This document shows, one piece after another, positions 42,458 to 51,305 of a DNA stretch of 64,000 nt; the first letter of the stretch is position 1; each line of letters begins with the position of its first letter. The notes beneath the pieces are model-generated. The model was not told where the DNA came from. It worked only from the letters and a program-made list of their open reading frames with translations, and did no database searches. This DNA is from PZPK01 sp965230795 (GTDB taxonomy: Bacteria; Pseudomonadota; Gammaproteobacteria; Pseudomonadales; Oleiphilaceae). The position numbers and the translations under genes were made by a program. The DNA is taken from NCBI GenBank assembly GCA_965230795.1, contig OZ246020.1, positions 3,286,001 through 3,350,000 of the forward strand, written 5' to 3'.

Positions 42458-42877
42458 TTATTCAATAGCCTGAAGTTTCCTAGTCGCTACCAAAATATCG
42501 TTTGCATAAATCTCAACTCGCCATACTCCTTGTTTATCTATCTCAGGATGCGGGCCATAATTGCTTTGATAATAATAAACTGGTCGATCGGGGAGAATAC
42601 GTCCCCCCATTGAAAACGCTAAATTACCGTCGCCGTCATACATTTTGCATAAGTAATTGATTAGTTTTCCTTCGAGATTACGCCACTTTGTTATTGCGTA
42701 GAGCGTGTCACTTCCAATTTTAAACACTGATGGTTGATTATCAGCAGAGAAGGTTCTGTGATTAGTTGAGAATATGATTTCCGGCTTAAAAGCTTCTAAG
42801 TTGTCTTTTACCTGTGACCCCAAATTGACGCATCCAGAAAACAGAGTTGCCATCAACAGGCATAATATTGTTCGCAA
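42458..42877 (-). CDS. Unknown lipoprotein, 139 residues
   Basis: The frame extends to an ATG at 42934, but a TTG at 42877 with GGGAG seven bases upstream gives MRTILCLLMATLFSGC, a compact lipoprotein signal with FSGC. The mature part has about 120 residues: TNHRTFSADNQPSVFKIGSD, WRNLEGKLINYLCKMYDGDG, PVYYYQSNYGPHPEIDKQGV, WRVEIYANDILVATRKLQ. The ending reads like an immunoglobulin-type or beta-sandwich strand pair. No family is recognised. Composition is AT-rich. The 42189-42457 gap before it holds no gene I can support. Confidence 0.65.
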   Translation of the reverse strand: MRTILCLLMATLFSGCVNLGSQVKDNLEAFKPEIIFSTNHRTFSADNQPSVFKIGSDTLYAITKWRNLEGKLINYLCKMYDGDGNLAFSMGGRILPDRPVYYYQSNYGPHPEIDKQGVWRVEIYANDILVATRKLQAIE

Positions 42878-43070
42878 AAGGTAACTCCCATAATGAGATT
42901 GTGTAAAAACGTATTTCGAAATCAAGGTAGACATTATTTAAAAGGAGACGCCTATTTTTTTACAAGCTGGTCTGTGTTCTCAGGACACGACTCTACCAAG
43001 TTTTCTCAGATAATCACAACGAGCTTATGATTGTCGGGATGCCCGTTTGGACAAGATGCTTTGGTTGACC

Positions 43071-43847
43071 TCATATTGCGGCAATTCCCAGAACTTCCCT
43101 CAACACATACCCCACTAAAAAAGCCAAGGCCGCGGCCGTACCTCCCGTTAACAGGGTGCCCAACCCGGATCGAATCATCGGTTTGTAGAATATCCGGCTT
43201 TTCATGACGCCAATAGAAAAAAACATGAAGGCTGCGAGCACGGCGCTCAGGATGAACTGCGAGTATTTTTCCAGTCCCGGCAATATAAAAGGTATCAAGG
43301 GAATGGAACCAACCGCGACGAACGACAGAAAGGTTGCAATGGCGGCCTTCACCGGATTTTTACTTGTTTTTTGTACGCCATGCTCCTCTGTCAGCATGGT
43401 TTCAATCCATAAATTCTCATCCGCACTTATGGTATTCACAATCTCTTCAAGTACTTCTCCTGAAAAACCTTTATTCATGAATATCTGACGAATCTCTTCC
43501 CGTTCTCCTGATGGAATCCTATCGATATGTTCTTTTTCAGAGTCTCGAATAGTTTGTATAAACTCCCTGTCCGTCTTGATGGATTCATAATTACTGACGC
43601 CCATGCTAAATCCATCGGCGATGAGATTTGCAAAACCTAAGACCAACGCGACCGAGGGGGATAAGCCCGCGCCAACAACGCCAGAGACCACAGCGAAGGT
43701 GGTGACACACCCGTCTATGCCGCCAAGCACCGCATCGGAGACCACGTTCTCCTTAGCCGGTCGCTTCAGCTTTTCGCTTATTACTTCCGGACGATGTTGT
43801 TCGGCAAGCACACTGTCGTTTTCAGCGTTCTTCATAGGATGAACCAT
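43071..43847 (-). CDS. VIT1/CCC1-family iron or manganese transporter
   Basis: 258 residues. The first helix pair carries SDAVLGGIDGCVTTFAVVSG and FANLIADGFSMGVSNYES. A cytosolic metal-binding loop rich in Glu (EKEHIDRIPSGEREEIRQIF, MLTEEHGV) lies at about 85-145, then three more helices (LSFVAVGSIPLIPFILPG, GLGTLLTGGTAAALAFLVG). This is the CCC1/VIT1 layout, moving Fe2+ or Mn2+ out of the cytoplasm in bacteria. ATG 43847 has AAGGGG very close, and ATG 43835 is the alternative. Confidence 0.88.
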   Translation of the reverse strand: MVHPMKNAENDSVLAEQHRPEVISEKLKRPAKENVVSDAVLGGIDGCVTTFAVVSGVVGAGLSPSVALVLGFANLIADGFSMGVSNYESIKTDREFIQTIRDSEKEHIDRIPSGEREEIRQIFMNKGFSGEVLEEIVNTISADENLWIETMLTEEHGVQKTSKNPVKAAIATFLSFVAVGSIPLIPFILPGLEKYSQFILSAVLAAFMFFSIGVMKSRIFYKPMIRSGLGTLLTGGTAAALAFLVGYVLREVLGIAAI

Positions 43848-43944
43848 TTCCCCTTAAGTAGCATTCTTATTATTCCCTTATCTTAAATTGATTGTTTATA
43901 CGTGAATCGCCACGGGTTTCCCGAGCAACTACACGCCACACAAA

Positions 43945-44541
43945 CTAAGCCATCCCACAATAATTCGGCAGGGCTTGTAGCCTCTGAATCCAGGCCTGAA
44001 TCGCGGGGTATTTATCAAGGTCAAAACCACCTTCGTCAGCAACGTGCGTATAGCCATAAAGACTGATATCTGCCGTAGTCGGTGATTCACCCACCAGAAA
44101 TGGTGTTATAGAAAGTTGCTGCTCCATCACGGCCAAAGCCTTATGGCCACCCGCCTGCTTGGCCTCATACTCGGCTTTTCGTTCGTCCGGCAGACCCAAG
44201 TATTTAGCAATAAAACGTGCGACCGCTATATAGGGCTCATGACTGTATTGCTCAAAAAACTGCCACTGCTGCACTTTCGCCAATGTGAATGGATCGCTTG
44301 GCAACATATCGCTGCCGACTGCCAGATAATTCAGGATCGCATTGGATTCCCACAAACAGCGCCCATCGTCCAGTTCAAGCAAGGGAATCTTGCCATTTGG
44401 ATTTTTGGCACGAAACATTTCTGTGGCCGTATCTCCCGCCAGGATATCCATGGCAATCCACTCGTGAGGAATCTCGAGTAAGGCGCACAGGAGCTTGATT
44501 TTGTAACAGTTACCGGACTGAGTATCTCCATATAGCTTCAT
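43945..44541 (-). CDS. Glutathione S-transferase family protein
   Basis: 198 residues. The thioredoxin-like N-domain has LYGDTQSGNCYKIKLLCALL with the SGNCYK active-site turn, and NPNGKIPLLELDDGRCLWES with the cis-Pro and the ES glutathione contact. The helical C-domain begins near 85 (DPFTLAKVQQWQFFEQYSHE) and ends with the DISLYGYTHVADEGG capping motif. The substrate is unknown. Confidence 0.92.
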   Translation of the reverse strand: MKLYGDTQSGNCYKIKLLCALLEIPHEWIAMDILAGDTATEMFRAKNPNGKIPLLELDDGRCLWESNAILNYLAVGSDMLPSDPFTLAKVQQWQFFEQYSHEPYIAVARFIAKYLGLPDERKAEYEAKQAGGHKALAVMEQQLSITPFLVGESPTTADISLYGYTHVADEGGFDLDKYPAIQAWIQRLQALPNYCGMA

Positions 44542-44574
44542 CGTATGTCCTTCTTCCTTCAGTTCACGAATGAT

Positions 44575-45111
44575 TTACCACATCAGATCATCCGGGATGG
44601 GGTAGTCCGCATAGGGATCGTCTTCGTCTGGCGCAGTGTCGACATTTTCGGCAGGAATAATAACGCGCTCTTCATCCCGTTCCGCGATTTTGTCACCGAT
44701 CACCCGCGGGACGATTTCATATCCACTTTCGGTTTTGACAATGACCACGCGACCACGCGCTAGCTGGTCCTGTAAGGCCGCATTCACATAAATCTTCTGA
44801 ATTTTGCTGCCATCGGCAAACTGGTAACCCAGTTCGCCATCGCGCTCAATGCGATGCTGCTCAATCACCTGTTTGATCTGTGCCTGAATTTCCCGCTCAC
44901 GCAGTTTTTCCTGACGCTCCTGGTTCAGCTGGCGATCCCGTTCCTGCTTTTCCCTACGCTCCTGCTCGATGCGGACTTTACCCTCATCAACCTGCGCCTG
45001 GCCCTTGGGCTGCTGCTTTTTCTGCTTACGCTGCTCCTGCTTGATCGCTTTCGCTTTTTTCTTATCGACCAGTCCCGCTCCGAGCAGCTGTTCCTGAAGT
45101 GATTTCGCCAT
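44575..45111 (-). CDS. DUF2058 family nucleic-acid-associated-like protein (YaiL type)
   Basis: 178 residues from ATG 45111 (a second ATG at 45114 also fits; the frame runs to 45174). Family markers are at the start (MAKSLQEQLLGAGLVDKKKA), followed by a very charged coiled-coil segment (KKQQPKGQAQVDEG, REKQERDRQLNQERQEKL) and the C-terminal globular part YQFADGSKIQKIYVNAALQD. The family is described as nucleoprotein or polyphosphate-associated; function is uncertain. Confidence 0.85.
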   Translation of the reverse strand: MAKSLQEQLLGAGLVDKKKAKAIKQEQRKQKKQQPKGQAQVDEGKVRIEQERREKQERDRQLNQERQEKLREREIQAQIKQVIEQHRIERDGELGYQFADGSKIQKIYVNAALQDQLARGRVVIVKTESGYEIVPRVIGDKIAERDEERVIIPAENVDTAPDEDDPYADYPIPDDLMW

Positions 45112-45205
45112 CATGAATTCCACACACCAATAAAAACAAGCGCCAAAAATAACGTGAGCGGGTGAGTGACGCAAGACTCCATTTTTGACAGGGCAAGAAA
45201 CGAGA

Positions 45206-45237
45206 AAGGGGAGTCAGGCTTGACTCTGACTCCCCTT
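45206..45237 (-). terminator. Hairpin terminator after proX
   Basis: AAGGGGAGTCA and TGACTCCCCTT make eleven perfect pairs around a ten-base loop, 42 bp past the proX stop, followed on the minus strand by TCTCGTTTCTTG. The stem is strong, the T run weak. Confidence 0.65.
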
Positions 45238-45278
45238 CCGAAGATCTGCGCTTTTTCAACGCAATGCTTGCATGACTG

Positions 45279-46274
45279 CTACATGGCAGCTTTCTTGGCC
45301 GCAGCAATCCAGCTGTCAAAGAGCTCGCGATTGGCTTTGATCCAGTTCTTGGCATGTTGCTTGATCTGGCCTTGAGAATCTTCGCCATCTGCAATCAGCA
45401 TATTCTGGGCACTGACGTCGTTGATGGGCAGCTTGGCCACTTCAAACAGTTTGGCCGCCGCAGGATTCTTCATAGCGAACTGCTTGTTAGCGACAACACG
45501 CTCACTATTGATGTCAAAGCCGTAGTTCTTGCCATTAGGCAGTTTGGTGTCGGTACCATTCGGGTTGGATGAGAACGGCACTTCCAGCCATACCACATCT
45601 TTACCCGGTACCAGTTTTCCGGATACCCAGTAAGGCGTCCAGGTGTAGTAAAAGACAGATTCACCGTCGTTATAGCGCGCGATGGTGTCGGAGATGATCG
45701 CGGCATACTGACCCTGTTTATGGGTAATGCGATCACGCAGTTCGAAGGCATCCAGCTGATGCTCTATCACCCCTTCGCAACCCCAGCCAGCCTGACAGCC
45801 GGTCAGATCCGCCTTGCCATCACCGTCGGTGTCAAACAGGGCCGCAATCTTCGGATCCTTGAAATCACCGATGTTGTCGATGCCGTGTTTGTCCGCCGTT
45901 TTCTTGTCGATCAGATAGCCCTGTGCGGCCCCTTCAATGTAATGCCCTTCGCGGTAAAACACTGCATCGCCACCGGCATTTTTGTACATGGTATTGTGGA
46001 GCGGGAACCAGTTCACGGCCATGTAAGTGGCATCGCCATTGGCGATGGAAGTATAAGCAGCACTGTAATCCACTTCCTTGATGGGTTTGACCTTGTAGCC
46101 CAGCTCTTTGAGCGCCTCGTTGAGAACAACTGTCTGGAAGGTTTCTTCCGCGATGGCACTTTGCAGGGCTTGCACTTCTACGCCTTTGCCAGGCTTGCCA
46201 TGATCGTCAGCCGCAGCAAAGAAACTTGCCGTCGCCAGAGATACGCCTAATAGTGCATGTTTAAGTTTTAGCAT
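45279..46274 (-). CDS. proX: Glycine betaine/proline ABC transporter, substrate-binding protein ProX
   Basis: 331 residues with a signal peptide (KHALLGVSLATASFFAAA). The OpuAC-type lobes include TVVLNEALKELGYKVKPIKE, WFPLHNTMY, CQAGWGCEGVIEHQLDAFEL (the paired Cys also found in E. coli ProX) and YYTWTPYWVSGKLVPGKDVV, with the aromatic cage for trimethylammonium. Length equals E. coli ProX. It closes the proVWX operon, 67 bp after proW. Confidence 0.95.
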   Translation of the reverse strand: MLKLKHALLGVSLATASFFAAADDHGKPGKGVEVQALQSAIAEETFQTVVLNEALKELGYKVKPIKEVDYSAAYTSIANGDATYMAVNWFPLHNTMYKNAGGDAVFYREGHYIEGAAQGYLIDKKTADKHGIDNIGDFKDPKIAALFDTDGDGKADLTGCQAGWGCEGVIEHQLDAFELRDRITHKQGQYAAIISDTIARYNDGESVFYYTWTPYWVSGKLVPGKDVVWLEVPFSSNPNGTDTKLPNGKNYGFDINSERVVANKQFAMKNPAAAKLFEVAKLPINDVSAQNMLIADGEDSQGQIKQHAKNWIKANRELFDSWIAAAKKAAM

Positions 46275-46341
46275 CCGTCTTCCCTCGTTATGTCGTCGTT
46301 GTTGTAACAGCTCTGTATAGCTGTGATTGATTGCAGGTTAA

Positions 46342-47469
46342 CTACTGCTTGTCCGGAGAGGACTTCAATTTCAGCAACAGTCCTACCGGCCCGGTTTCAT
46401 ACCAGTGCCGGGTTCCTCGATCACGGGCACTTTGTCCCAGTGACTGGGTCATGCGGTCGAGGATAATTGCCAGGATGACAATACCAATACCCCCGACGGT
46501 AGCCAGACCAATATCCAGCCGGCCTATACCCCGCAGAACCATCAGGCCCAGACCGCCCACCGAGATCATTGAAGCGATGACCACCATGGACAGACTCAGC
46601 ATCAGAGTTTGGTTAACGCCCGCCATAATGGTCGGCATCGCCAGCGGCAACTGCACCTTGAACAGCATCTGTTTGCCACTGGCGCCAAAGGACTTGGCCG
46701 CTTCAATCAGATCTTCAGGCACCTGCCGTATCCCCAGGTTGGTCAGGCGAATCACTGGCGGCACCGCAAAAATAATCGTCACCACCACACCGGGCACGTT
46801 ACCGATACCGAAGAGCATCACGATGGGTACCAGATAGACGAAGGCAGGCGTGGTCTGCATGGCATCCAGCATAGGCCGCATTATGCGCTGGGCCGTGTCA
46901 CTTCGAGCCATCCAGATACCGGTGGGAATCCCGATAATCATGCAAAACAGTACTGAGGTGATAACCAGTGACAGAGTCGTCATGGCCTCGTTCCAGGCAC
47001 CAATGGCACCTACCGCAAGCAAGCTGATCATGGTGGCAAAGCCCAGTCTGCGACCGGCCATCTGCCAGGCAAGAAGCCCCATAATCACAATCATCAAAAA
47101 AGGCGAAATCCCCTGAAGCAGGGATTCAATCGCCGCCAGGGTCGCATCAACGGGCGCCTTGATGGCAGTAAAGAAAGGTCGGAAGTTACCCACCAGCCAG
47201 GCGATAAAGGTCTCGACCCATTCCTCCAGAGGAATCCAGGGTTGCTGGAAGGGTTCACTAAACGAAAACGGGATCGCTTCTACTTCCCCTGCCGACATGC
47301 TCTGGGAGGGAGACATATCTTCACTGGCGGCCCCCCAGGGGTTGGTAGCAGTGGATGCAGGCTCACCTGCTGAGCTGGTTTGTTCTGTGTTTGCCCAGGG
47401 ATTAGTGGCCGCATCACTTTTTTCAGTCTGTTCCGTGGCCGCCCAGGGATTACTCGCTTGCTCACTCAT
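46342..47469 (-). CDS. proW: Glycine betaine/proline ABC transporter permease ProW
   Basis: 375 residues. The long hydrophilic N-terminus has three NPW repeats (NPWAATEQ, NPWANTEQ, NPWGAASE), comparable to the extended tail of E. coli ProW. The membrane part starts near 115 and carries the ATPase-coupling EAA loop (LIEAAKSFGASGKQMLFKVQ LP). It moves betaine with ProV energy. It starts within the end of proV by four bases (ATGA), so translation is coupled. Confidence 0.95.
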   Translation of the reverse strand: MSEQASNPWAATEQTEKSDAATNPWANTEQTSSAGEPASTATNPWGAASEDMSPSQSMSAGEVEAIPFSFSEPFQQPWIPLEEWVETFIAWLVGNFRPFFTAIKAPVDATLAAIESLLQGISPFLMIVIMGLLAWQMAGRRLGFATMISLLAVGAIGAWNEAMTTLSLVITSVLFCMIIGIPTGIWMARSDTAQRIMRPMLDAMQTTPAFVYLVPIVMLFGIGNVPGVVVTIIFAVPPVIRLTNLGIRQVPEDLIEAAKSFGASGKQMLFKVQLPLAMPTIMAGVNQTLMLSLSMVVIASMISVGGLGLMVLRGIGRLDIGLATVGGIGIVILAIILDRMTQSLGQSARDRGTRHWYETGPVGLLLKLKSSPDKQ

Positions 47470-48662
47470 GCGGCCACCTCTTCCCGATCCAGGGTTTCCA
47501 GCAGTAATGTTCGACTAATCACACCCATATATTTGTTGTCCTCATCCACAACCGGAAGCGGACACGGCGCCTGTGCTACCACACCAAGAATTTCACCAAT
47601 GGACAAGGTGGCATTGATCGGCGCAACGGGCAGCAGCGCTTCATCCAGAGTCTTGTGAGCGCGTATCACGTCCTGCAAACTGTCTGCCGAAACGACACCA
47701 ACCAGATCCCCTTCCTTGCCCACCACGTAAGCAAACTCACGATCATAATCCTGCAAGGCTTTCAGACCTGAGCGCAGCCCATCGCCACTTTGTTTGCGAA
47801 TCAGCGTCACTTGCTGTTTGCGGGCAATATCACCGGCAGTAAACACGTTGCTGACATCGACACCTTTAAAGAATGAGCGCACATAGTCGTTTGCCGGCTC
47901 GTGAAGTATCTCGTCAGGCGTGCCGACCTGTACCACTTCACCACCCTGCATGATGGCAATGCGATCACCGATGCGCATGGCTTCATCAAGATCATGGGAA
48001 ATAAAAATCACTGTGCGCTGATGGCGGGACTGCAATTTCAGCAGTTCGTCCTGCATTTCGGTGCGGATCAGTGGATCCAGCGCAGAGAAGGCCTCGTCCA
48101 TCAGCAGAATATCCGGGTCATTGGCCAGCGCACGGGCCAAACCCACTCGTTGTTGCATCCCTCCGGAAAGTTCGTCGGGATAACTCTGTGCATTGGCCTC
48201 CAGACCCACCTGTGCCAATGCCTGATGCGCTTTCTGGTGGCGAACATCCAGCGCCTCTCCGCTTAATTCCAGGCCAAACGCGGTATTGTCGAGCACGTTC
48301 ATATGGGGCATCAGGGCAAACGACTGGAATACCATACTGATTTTCTTGCGACGAATGTCGCGCAAGGCTTCATCGTCCATACCGGTGATGTCTTCACCGT
48401 CAATCAGCACCTGTCCCTGGGTCGGTTCAATCAAGCGATTCAGCAAGCGCACCAGGGTCGATTTGCCGGAGCCCGACAAGCCCATCACCACAAAAATCTC
48501 GCCTTCCTGAATGGCAAGATTGGCGTCCTTAACACCGATGGTCATGCCGGTCTGATCAAAAATGGATTCTTTGGAGGTTCCGCGCTCAAGCAGCGCCAAG
48601 GCCTGTTTGGGGCGATCGCCGAAGACCTTGTAGAGATGTCGAACTTCAACTTTTGGAGTCAT
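47466..48662 (-). CDS. proV: Glycine betaine/proline ABC transporter ATP-binding protein ProV
   Basis: 398 residues. Walker A is GLSGSGKS, the signature LSGGMQQRVGLARAL, Walker B ILLMDEAFSALDPL, and the H-loop is ISHDLDEAMRIGD. Two C-terminal CBS domains (about 275-395, FAYVVGKEGDLVGVVSADSL and LPVVDEDNKYMGVISR) are the osmotic sensor of this family. First gene of the operon. The 48663-48954 upstream gap is AT-rich and has no gene; I see no confident promoter. Confidence 0.96.
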   Translation of the reverse strand: MTPKVEVRHLYKVFGDRPKQALALLERGTSKESIFDQTGMTIGVKDANLAIQEGEIFVVMGLSGSGKSTLVRLLNRLIEPTQGQVLIDGEDITGMDDEALRDIRRKKISMVFQSFALMPHMNVLDNTAFGLELSGEALDVRHQKAHQALAQVGLEANAQSYPDELSGGMQQRVGLARALANDPDILLMDEAFSALDPLIRTEMQDELLKLQSRHQRTVIFISHDLDEAMRIGDRIAIMQGGEVVQVGTPDEILHEPANDYVRSFFKGVDVSNVFTAGDIARKQQVTLIRKQSGDGLRSGLKALQDYDREFAYVVGKEGDLVGVVSADSLQDVIRAHKTLDEALLPVAPINATLSIGEILGVVAQAPCPLPVVDEDNKYMGVISRTLLLETLDREEVAA

Positions 48663-48954
48663 TTGGCCCTATTTAGTCCGCAATTTATTTTGTGTTGTAA
48701 GTAACTACTATAGTCTTTTTTTGTCTTAACCGTCGATACTACGCAGAGAATTGGCAGACAGATCTGAAATTTGACGCTTATTTTAGTTTTAATGCTAAAT
48801 ATTATTCTAAGACCTTAGGAATCTGAGCTCAAACGCAATGGCAGGAGTACCTGTTTTATCGAAGATGGGTGACTCCCAGCTTGCAGTAATTGGTTTAAGC
48901 ACGAACCCTGATAAAAAAACCGCTATCCCCTGCATCCAGCTTTTCCGTCTCACC

Positions 48955-49995
48955 TTATGACTCGCCCGCCAGAGCGCGTTCTTCACTCGGGGTCAAACCA
49001 TAGTGGTTGCGGTATGCGGTGCTGAAATGAGCAGCTGACGAAAAGCCACAGGACAAGGCCACATCGCTGATGGGCAGAGGCTCGGACTGCAAGCGTGAAC
49101 GGGCCACTTCCAGCCGCACCTGCAGATAGTAGCGCGAAGGTACCGTATCCAGATATTTGCGGAACAAGCGTTCTAGCTGGCGTCGTGAAAGTGCCACATG
49201 ACCGGCAATATCATCCGTGCTCAGGGGCTCTTCAACATTGGCCTCCATTAACAGAATGGCATCGTGCAATGCCGGCTGCTCCTGCTTTTGCATGTCACTG
49301 AGTTGCTGACGCTCCGCCATTACACTGGCATGCCCCACCCGCTCTCGAACGAAATGCTGTGACAGGGCATCCACCATATCGTGGCCCTGATGGCGACCGA
49401 TCAGGGTATACATCATATCGAGCGCCGCCGTGCCGCTGCGACAGGTGGCAATGCCGTCATCAATACTGAAGACATCGGTGGAAAAGTTGACGTCGGGAAA
49501 GTCCTGACGCAGTTCTGACAGGCTCCACCAGTGTACCGAGGCCTTGCGCCGGTTCAGCAATCCGGCTCGCGCCAGACAAACACCGCCGGTACCGATAGCA
49601 GCCAACCATTGAAAATGACGATGGTGCTCAGTGAGCCATTGGATCAGCTCGGCATCGTCGTCGGGATAGTCCGCTGGCGCACCGCCACACACGATCAAGC
49701 CATCGATATCCTTATCCACCAGGCTGTATATGGGAATCGTCGCCACCTCAACACCCGAATCGGATGCCGTTTCATTTTCTGGTCCCAGCATTTCGCAACG
49801 ATAGCGATGCTCACCGGTCAGCCGATTGCAGGCCTGCATGGCTTCGACCGCAGAAGCCATGGACAAGATCGAAAACCCGGGCAACAGCAGACAGGCAACG
49901 CGTCGAACGGACTGCTCTGAGGTGTCAGCAGCATCCTCTCGATGCCGGCCCTCGCCTTTGCCCAGGCGCGTCAGGATGGTCTGCTTCAGGGTCAT
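48955..49995 (-). CDS. GlxA/GbdR-type AraC-family regulator
   Basis: 346 residues. The N-terminal DJ-1/PfpI-like (GATase1) domain at about 30-200 has CLLLPGFSILSMASAVEAMQ, DGLIVCGGAP and ATCRSGTAALDMMY. The C-terminal double helix-turn-helix of AraC/XylS has STDDIAGHVALSRRQLERLF and PISDVALSCGFSSAAHFST. Relatives regulate catabolism of glycine betaine, carnitine or arginine. It overlaps iadA by four bases (ATGA) and lies upstream of proVWX on the same strand, which makes betaine or peptide sensing plausible but unproven. Confidence 0.9.
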   Translation of the reverse strand: MTLKQTILTRLGKGEGRHREDAADTSEQSVRRVACLLLPGFSILSMASAVEAMQACNRLTGEHRYRCEMLGPENETASDSGVEVATIPIYSLVDKDIDGLIVCGGAPADYPDDDAELIQWLTEHHRHFQWLAAIGTGGVCLARAGLLNRRKASVHWWSLSELRQDFPDVNFSTDVFSIDDGIATCRSGTAALDMMYTLIGRHQGHDMVDALSQHFVRERVGHASVMAERQQLSDMQKQEQPALHDAILLMEANVEEPLSTDDIAGHVALSRRQLERLFRKYLDTVPSRYYLQVRLEVARSRLQSEPLPISDVALSCGFSSAAHFSTAYRNHYGLTPSEERALAGES

Positions 49996-51170
49996 GACTC
50001 AAACGTTCCCCTTCGCAGCACCTCGCCCTCTCGCATCAACCACTGCCCCGCGCTGATCACGCCTTCAATGACCAGAGTTGTTGCATCCACAATCAACAGG
50101 TCGGCATCGCCGCCTGTCTGCAGACGTCCTTTGTCCAGTTTGAGGATGTCCGCCGGATTGGAGGTCACCACCTGCAAGACATCAGCCGGGTCCAGTTTCT
50201 CTCCTCGAATCGCATCCACGACCGCCTGCCACAGGGAACTCACCTGCCCCACCTGCAAGCCACTTAGACGTCCCGCATTATCAAACAGCGGCAAACTGGC
50301 ATTGCCATCGGAACTGAAGGTGATACGTTCCAACGGCACCCCCTGATTCAACATCTCCCTCAATGCCGGTGCAGCAGCCGTCTCGCCAGAGGCCAGAATT
50401 TCCGGCGTGGTACTGGTGGTGAAGTCCACATAGCCACCCTGTTTGGCATAGTCGATTCCCGCTTCAAACAGCCAGGGATTACGATTGATATGAGTCGGAT
50501 AAAACTGGGTAATGGGCAATTCACTCTGGTCCACGACATCCAGCAGGGGCTGCAAGACACTGCGCCCATCCCCCGTGTGAATACTGACAATACCCGCCTT
50601 GCCGGAAACCATGCCCGCCACCCGGGCCTGGGCAGCCAGTTCGGCCAAACTCTGCACGTCTGGCTGGCTGGAGCGATGATCTGAAATGGCGATTTCACCC
50701 ACGCCAATAAACTCCGGGATGTAAACGATGTCGGTTTCCAGCGAGTCTGTCAGTGTCTTGACAGGAAGATGATAGGATCCGGTATGACAGAAACAGTGAA
50801 TGCCGCCGGCCTGCAGCTCCCTGGCTTTCGCCAGGAGATTACTCAAGGTTCGTGTTACCGAGTCAGTGCCGAGAGCCCCCACCATGGTCGTAATGCCGGC
50901 TTTCACCGCAGCGGACAGATTCAGTTCCGGCGTTCGCGAAGCAAAGCCACCTTCACCGCCGCCCCCGGTAATATGCACCAGACTGTCCACCAACCCCGGC
51001 ACGATCCATTTACCGGACAGATCAAGTGTTTCGATTTCAGCGACCCCGGAAATCGAACCCAGGCCCTCAGCCATCTCAAGAATTTTGCCTCCACCAAGCA
51101 GCACATCCTGCTTTCCCAGAGACTCCGGTGCGAAACACTCAGCGCCGTGCAGTAGCGTCAACATATACAC
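49992..51170 (-). CDS. iadA: Isoaspartyl dipeptidase-like amidohydrolase (IadA), altered metal site
   Basis: 392 residues, amidohydrolase fold, overall like IadA: GGGGEGGFASRTPELNLSAA, GTDSVTRTLSNLLAKAREL, AISDHRSSQPDVQSL, PTHINRNPWLFE and SSDGNASLPLFD. The family cleaves beta-aspartyl dipeptides. The HxH motif before GGGG reads VDSLVH where E. coli has DQHVH, so the first metal-ligand His is Leu. The carbamylated Lys position lies in a GVGEIAISDHR context with no Lys. Either a variant metal site or loss of activity is possible. It is the first gene of a pair with the regulator. Confidence 0.82.
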   Translation of the reverse strand: MYMLTLLHGAECFAPESLGKQDVLLGGGKILEMAEGLGSISGVAEIETLDLSGKWIVPGLVDSLVHITGGGGEGGFASRTPELNLSAAVKAGITTMVGALGTDSVTRTLSNLLAKARELQAGGIHCFCHTGSYHLPVKTLTDSLETDIVYIPEFIGVGEIAISDHRSSQPDVQSLAELAAQARVAGMVSGKAGIVSIHTGDGRSVLQPLLDVVDQSELPITQFYPTHINRNPWLFEAGIDYAKQGGYVDFTTSTTPEILASGETAAAPALREMLNQGVPLERITFSSDGNASLPLFDNAGRLSGLQVGQVSSLWQAVVDAIRGEKLDPADVLQVVTSNPADILKLDKGRLQTGGDADLLIVDATTLVIEGVISAGQWLMREGEVLRRGTFES

Positions 51171-51305
51171 ATGCTCTTTCTTCGTTATTTGCTATCAACT
51201 ATAGATGATCGCAGTCGGCGTGAAAACGCGGAGTCAGACAAATCAGGAGCTGTGGACTATCCTCATATAAAAGGTCTGCAGGCAGACACGTCGAGGTTGA
51301 GCGCC

